Shown: piece by piece, positions 61,114 through 64,000 of the stretch
How positions within the stretch are numbered: the stretch's first letter is position 1
Layout of the letters: the number at the start of each line of letters is the position of its first letter
Assembly: GCA_902594405.1 (NCBI GenBank)
Contig: CACJMB010000001.1
Location: 62,001 to 126,000 of the forward strand
DNA length: 64,000 bases
Source of the DNA: an uncultured Pelagibacteraceae bacterium
Lineage (GTDB): Bacteria > Pseudomonadota > Alphaproteobacteria > Pelagibacterales > Pelagibacteraceae
Reading direction: 5' to 3'
Translations under genes and position numbers: made by a program
Notes under the pieces: generated by a model
What the model saw: the letters and a program-made list of their open reading frames with translations, nothing else
The model's database searches: none
What the model was told of the DNA's origin: nothing

Positions 61114-61914
61114 ATGTTTGCAACAAATCCTTTTTCAATTTTAGCCGAGACAGTTCCATCTATAGTTATGCAAGGTTTTGTGGTGTTAATGATTTTATTG
61201 ATTGTTGCAGGTACTCTTTTAGACATAATTCATAAAAAGAATGTTAAGTATTTTTTTGAAAATGCTAAAAAAGCAAAAAAAAATGCAACTAAAGAATTAA
61301 CAACTGGTGAAAGAATAGCTGTTGTTTCAAAAACAATTGCATACGACATTGGTACAACATCAGAACTAGGTGCTGGTAAAAGAAGAGTAGCACACCTTCT
61401 AGGAATGTATGGAACTATATTGTTTTGGGTTGGGTCTGTTGTAATGATATTTTGTTATTCATCAGCAAATGCGGAAACGCCAACTATTTGGCCAATGATC
61501 TGGCATGTAGGTGCTTTAATGACTATCTTAGGTGGTTCGTGGTTTTGGTTCTTTTTAAGGGTTGATGTTTATTCTGAAGCTCAACCTTGGTACAGAATTA
61601 TTAAAGCAGATTTATTTGTATTAGCTCTGATTGCAACTTCCTTAACTGGATTTATTTGGTCATATCTTCAAAGTTTAAATTTAGAGGGAAGATGGGATGC
61701 AAATTTATTTTTAGTATTATTTATAGTTTCAAACCTAGTTTTATTCGGAGGAGTTTATTGGTCTAAGTTTGCACATATGTTTTACAAACCTGGTGCAGCA
61801 ATACAAAAAAATTTAGCAGAAGCGGATGGTTCTAGAGATAATTTACCTCCACCTGCAGATGCACCTGAACAATTTGGTTTAGGTATTAAAAGAGAACAAC
61901 CTAAACATTATTAA
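61114..61914 (+). CDS. aprM: AprM-type membrane anchor of APS reductase
   Basis: A 266-residue membrane protein with five to six hydrophobic helices (first at about 15-38). GKRRVAHLLGMYGTILFWVG and MIWHVGALMTILGGSWFWFF hold His residues that could bind heme, like NarI/DsrM-type anchors. Directly upstream of aprB and aprA, it is AprM, known in SAR11 and some sulfur oxidisers in place of QmoABC. It links the soluble AprBA to the quinone pool. The C-terminal tail is Pro-rich and soluble. Confidence 0.87.
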   Translation: MFATNPFSILAETVPSIVMQGFVVLMILLIVAGTLLDIIHKKNVKYFFENAKKAKKNATKELTTGERIAVVSKTIAYDIGTTSELGAGKRRVAHLLGMYGTILFWVGSVVMIFCYSSANAETPTIWPMIWHVGALMTILGGSWFWFFLRVDVYSEAQPWYRIIKADLFVLALIATSLTGFIWSYLQSLNLEGRWDANLFLVLFIVSNLVLFGGVYWSKFAHMFYKPGAAIQKNLAEADGSRDNLPPPADAPEQFGLGIKREQPKHY

Positions 61915-61947
61915 TTATGATAAAATTAAAAAAGGAGAGAGAATAAT

Positions 61948-62418
61948 ATGTCAACATTTGTTTATATGACTAGATGTGATGGCTGTGGTCATTGCGTAGA
62001 TATTTGCCCATCAGATATAATGCACATTGATGAAAATATTAGACGTGCAAAAAATATTGAACCTAACTTTTGTTGGGAATGTTATTCTTGTGTCAAAGCT
62101 TGTCCTAACCATGCTATTGATGTTAGAGGATATGCAGATTTTGCTCCAATGGGACATAGCGTTAGAGTAAGAAGGGAAGAAGAAAAAGGAACAATCTCTT
62201 GGAAAATTAAATTTAGAAATGGAACTGAAAAAAACTTTGTATCTCCAATCACAACTAAGCCTTGGGGAAAATTTATTCCTAAATTAGCTGATGGGGACAA
62301 ACCTAATCAAGGTGAGATAAATTCACAAAGATTATACACTGAACCAGAAGGGTTAAATATAGATGGAGAGCTTCCAACTGTACCCAAAGAGTCGTTCAAA
62401 AAAGGAGTTTACTATTAA
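61948..62418 (+). CDS. aprB: Adenylylsulfate reductase beta subunit AprB
   Basis: A 156-residue ferredoxin-like subunit. First Cys group CDGCGHCVDICPSD (about residues 10-23), second CWECYSCVKACPNHAID (about 47-63), giving two 4Fe-4S clusters. The C-terminal tail wraps AprA in known structures. Strong ribosome-binding site AAAGGAGAG. Its stop overlaps aprA ATG (TAATG). Confidence 0.95.
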   Translation: MSTFVYMTRCDGCGHCVDICPSDIMHIDENIRRAKNIEPNFCWECYSCVKACPNHAIDVRGYADFAPMGHSVRVRREEEKGTISWKIKFRNGTEKNFVSPITTKPWGKFIPKLADGDKPNQGEINSQRLYTEPEGLNIDGELPTVPKESFKKGVYY

Positions 62419-64000
62419 TGGCTAGTCATAAAACACATTACGAAGATTGCGATATATTAGTTGTAGGTGGAGGTATGGCTGGAACTGGTGCTACCTTTGA
62501 AGCAAGACACTGGGGTAGAGACATGAAAATTGTTTGTGTTGAAAAAGCTAACATTGATAGAAGTGGAGCTGTTGCTCAAGGACTTTATGCAATTAACTGC
62601 TACATGGGAATGCAATGGGGTGAAAACCAACCAGAGGATCACGTTAGATATGCAAGAAATGATTTGATGGGAATGGTAAGAGAGGATTTAGGTTATGACA
62701 TGGCTCGTCATGTAGACTCTACAGTTCATATGTTTGATGAATGGGGTCTGCCTATGATGAAGAATGAAGAAACTGGAAGATACTTAAGAGAAGGTAAATG
62801 GCAGATTATGATCCATGGTGAAAGTTACAAACCTATTGTTGCTGAGGCAGCAAAAAAATCTGCAGATAAAATTTATAACAGAATAATGATTACTCATCTT
62901 TTAATGGACGAGTCTCAAGACAACAGAATTGGCGGAGCAGTTGGCTTTAATATGAGAACTGGTGATTTCCATGTATTTAGAGCAAAAGCAGTAATTGTTG
63001 CTGCTGGTGGAGCTTCACACATCTTTAAACCAAGAGCAGTTGGAGAAGGAATGGGTAGAACTTGGTATGCTCCATGGAGTAACGGATCTGCATATGCATT
63101 ACCTATTGCAGCTGGTGCAAAGATGACTCAAATGGAAAACAGAATTGTATTATGTAGATTTAAAGATGGATATGGACCAGTTGGAGCATATTTCCTTCAT
63201 TTAAAGACATACACACAAAATGCAAATGGTGAAAACTATGAGAAAAAATGGTACGACCAAACTAAAGAATTAGTTGGTGAATACATTGATCATCATCCAA
63301 CACCAACTTGTTTGAGAAATCATGCATTTATTCAGGAAGTAGCTGCAGGCGGTGGACCAATACATATGGTAACTACTGAGGCTTTCCAAGATCCACATTT
63401 AGAAACAGTAGGCTGGGAAAATTTCTTAGGAATGACAGTTGGGCAAGCTGTTGTTTGGGCATCTCAAAACATTGATCCAAAATATACAAATCCAGAGTTA
63501 ACAACATCTGAACCTTATGTAATGGGTTCACATGCTACTTGTTCTGGTGCATGGGTTAGCGGCCCTGAGGATTTGTCGCCACCAGAATATTTCTGGGGTT
63601 ACAATAGAATGTTAACTATTGATGGTTTATTTGGTGCTGGAGATACAGTTGGTGGAAGTGCTCACAAGTTTTCATCTGGATCTTTTACAGAAGGTAGATT
63701 AGCTGCAAAAGCTGCTGTTAAATACATTGAAGACAAAAAAGCAGAAGGTGTTAAAGTTTCAGACAAACAGTGTGAGGATTTCAAAACTGCAGTTTATAAA
63801 CCACTAGAAAACTACACAGTTGCTAGAAATGAGATTACTGGTGGAACAGTTTCTCCTAGCTATATATCTCCAATCCAAGGTCTTCAAAGGTTGCAGAAAA
63901 TCATGGATGAATATGTGGGTGGAATTACCTCAAATTACATGACTAATGGTAATATGCTTAAGAGAGGACTTGAGTTGCTAGATTGGCTACAAGAGGACTT
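62418..64000 (+). CDS. aprA: Adenylylsulfate reductase alpha subunit AprA, partial
   Basis: A flavoprotein beginning MASHKTHYEDCDILVVGGGMAGTG and running off the right edge after about 527 codons of an expected 620-630. FAD motif VVGGGMAGTGATFEARHWG, flavin loop SGAVAQGLYAINCY, AAGGASHIFKPRAVGEG, and active-site FGAGDTVGGSAHKFSSGSFTEGR are visible. AprBA interconverts APS with sulfite plus AMP. With AprM it fits the SAR11 sulfite-handling set, such as detoxification of sulfite from organic sulfur breakdown. Confidence 0.95.
   Translation, partial: MASHKTHYEDCDILVVGGGMAGTGATFEARHWGRDMKIVCVEKANIDRSGAVAQGLYAINCYMGMQWGENQPEDHVRYARNDLMGMVREDLGYDMARHVDSTVHMFDEWGLPMMKNEETGRYLREGKWQIMIHGESYKPIVAEAAKKSADKIYNRIMITHLLMDESQDNRIGGAVGFNMRTGDFHVFRAKAVIVAAGGASHIFKPRAVGEGMGRTWYAPWSNGSAYALPIAAGAKMTQMENRIVLCRFKDGYGPVGAYFLHLKTYTQNANGENYEKKWYDQTKELVGEYIDHHPTPTCLRNHAFIQEVAAGGGPIHMVTTEAFQDPHLETVGWENFLGMTVGQAVVWASQNIDPKYTNPELTTSEPYVMGSHATCSGAWVSGPEDLSPPEYFWGYNRMLTIDGLFGAGDTVGGSAHKFSSGSFTEGRLAAKAAVKYIEDKKAEGVKVSDKQCEDFKTAVYKPLENYTVARNEITGGTVSPSYISPIQGLQRLQKIMDEYVGGITSNYMTNGNMLKRGLELLDWLQED

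Noticed and set aside
1-64000. tRNA, rRNA, CRISPR, transposon or prophage signals
   Set aside because: No cloverleaf-like conserved arms, repeat-spacer arrays, transposase motifs or phage structural genes were seen in reading both strands; a dedicated tRNA scan would be decisive.

Overview
The window looks like a chromosomal segment of a SAR11-type marine alphaproteobacterium (Pelagibacterales). This rests on the very low GC, near-gapless packing with many 1-11 nt overlaps, and a characteristic gene set: a DMSP demethylase (dmdA) beside isocitrate lyase, a TPP riboswitch in front of a sodium/solute symporter of the ThiV type, the aprMBA membrane-anchored APS reductase genes, paired Amt ammonium transporters, and many ABC binding-protein transporters. 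I saw no rRNA, tRNA, CRISPR array, insertion sequence or prophage.

Layout. 1-1010: aldehyde dehydrogenase, cut by the left edge. 1103-13727: one long co-directional carbohydrate/cyclitol block (IolD-like hydrolase, two Gfo/Idh/MocA oxidoreductases, three SDRs, a ROK kinase lacking its zinc cysteines, a complete sugar ABC transporter with a terminator hairpin after the binding protein, and an aldose 1-epimerase). 13724-17696: tartrate/D-malate-type dehydrogenase, secreted pentapeptide-repeat protein, small ORFs, TPP riboswitch plus thiV, secreted thioredoxin-like protein. 17754-19458: ABC exporter. 19455-23717: dmdA, aceA and a divergent ScfR/RamB-type regulator, with a cluster of TTTACAAA-like boxes between aceA and the regulator. 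23720-26483: small proteins (GNAT, TSUP permease, SOUL, carbonic-anhydrase-like). 26484-30277: ybbP-ybbA divergent from tesA with overlapping start codons. 30278-33806: secreted proteins, SRAP protein, DEAD-box helicase, YajQ.

33826-41194: a dipeptide/opine-type ABC transporter with a fused permease-ATPase, divergent from a DUF1028 protein and an M20 amidohydrolase; this looks like uptake and hydrolysis of an N-carbamoyl/amide compound. 41195-45217: an unusual four-gene cluster (Fe/2OG dioxygenase, beta-hydroxyacid dehydrogenase, class II aldolase, FrhB-type Fe-S flavoprotein) preceded by a possible 47-codon leader ORF with three consecutive His codons inside a predicted hairpin. 45266-49784: RseP, HU and two tandem Amt transporters with many intergenic hairpins. 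49834-55690: Bcp, a glycosyltransferase-like protein, rhodanese, a DsbA-family isomerase, an ABA4-like membrane protein, RecX, CysQ, DUF3553, MnmA and a 27-residue basic peptide. 55763-61008: cystathionine beta-lyase, MFS transporter, pabB-pabA-pabC-like folate genes, HIT protein. 61114-64000: aprM-aprB-aprA, with aprA cut by the right edge.

Functional themes are uptake and oxidation of small organic molecules (sugars/cyclitols, DMSP, C2 units through the glyoxylate shunt, amides), sulfur and one-carbon handling (dmdA, metC, aprMBA, cysQ), nitrogen uptake (Amt), and RNA-level control by a riboswitch and hairpins at transporter genes. The main candidates for undescribed biology are the IolD-containing hybrid operon, the dioxygenase-FrhB cluster with its leader, and the ScfR/aceA operator array.
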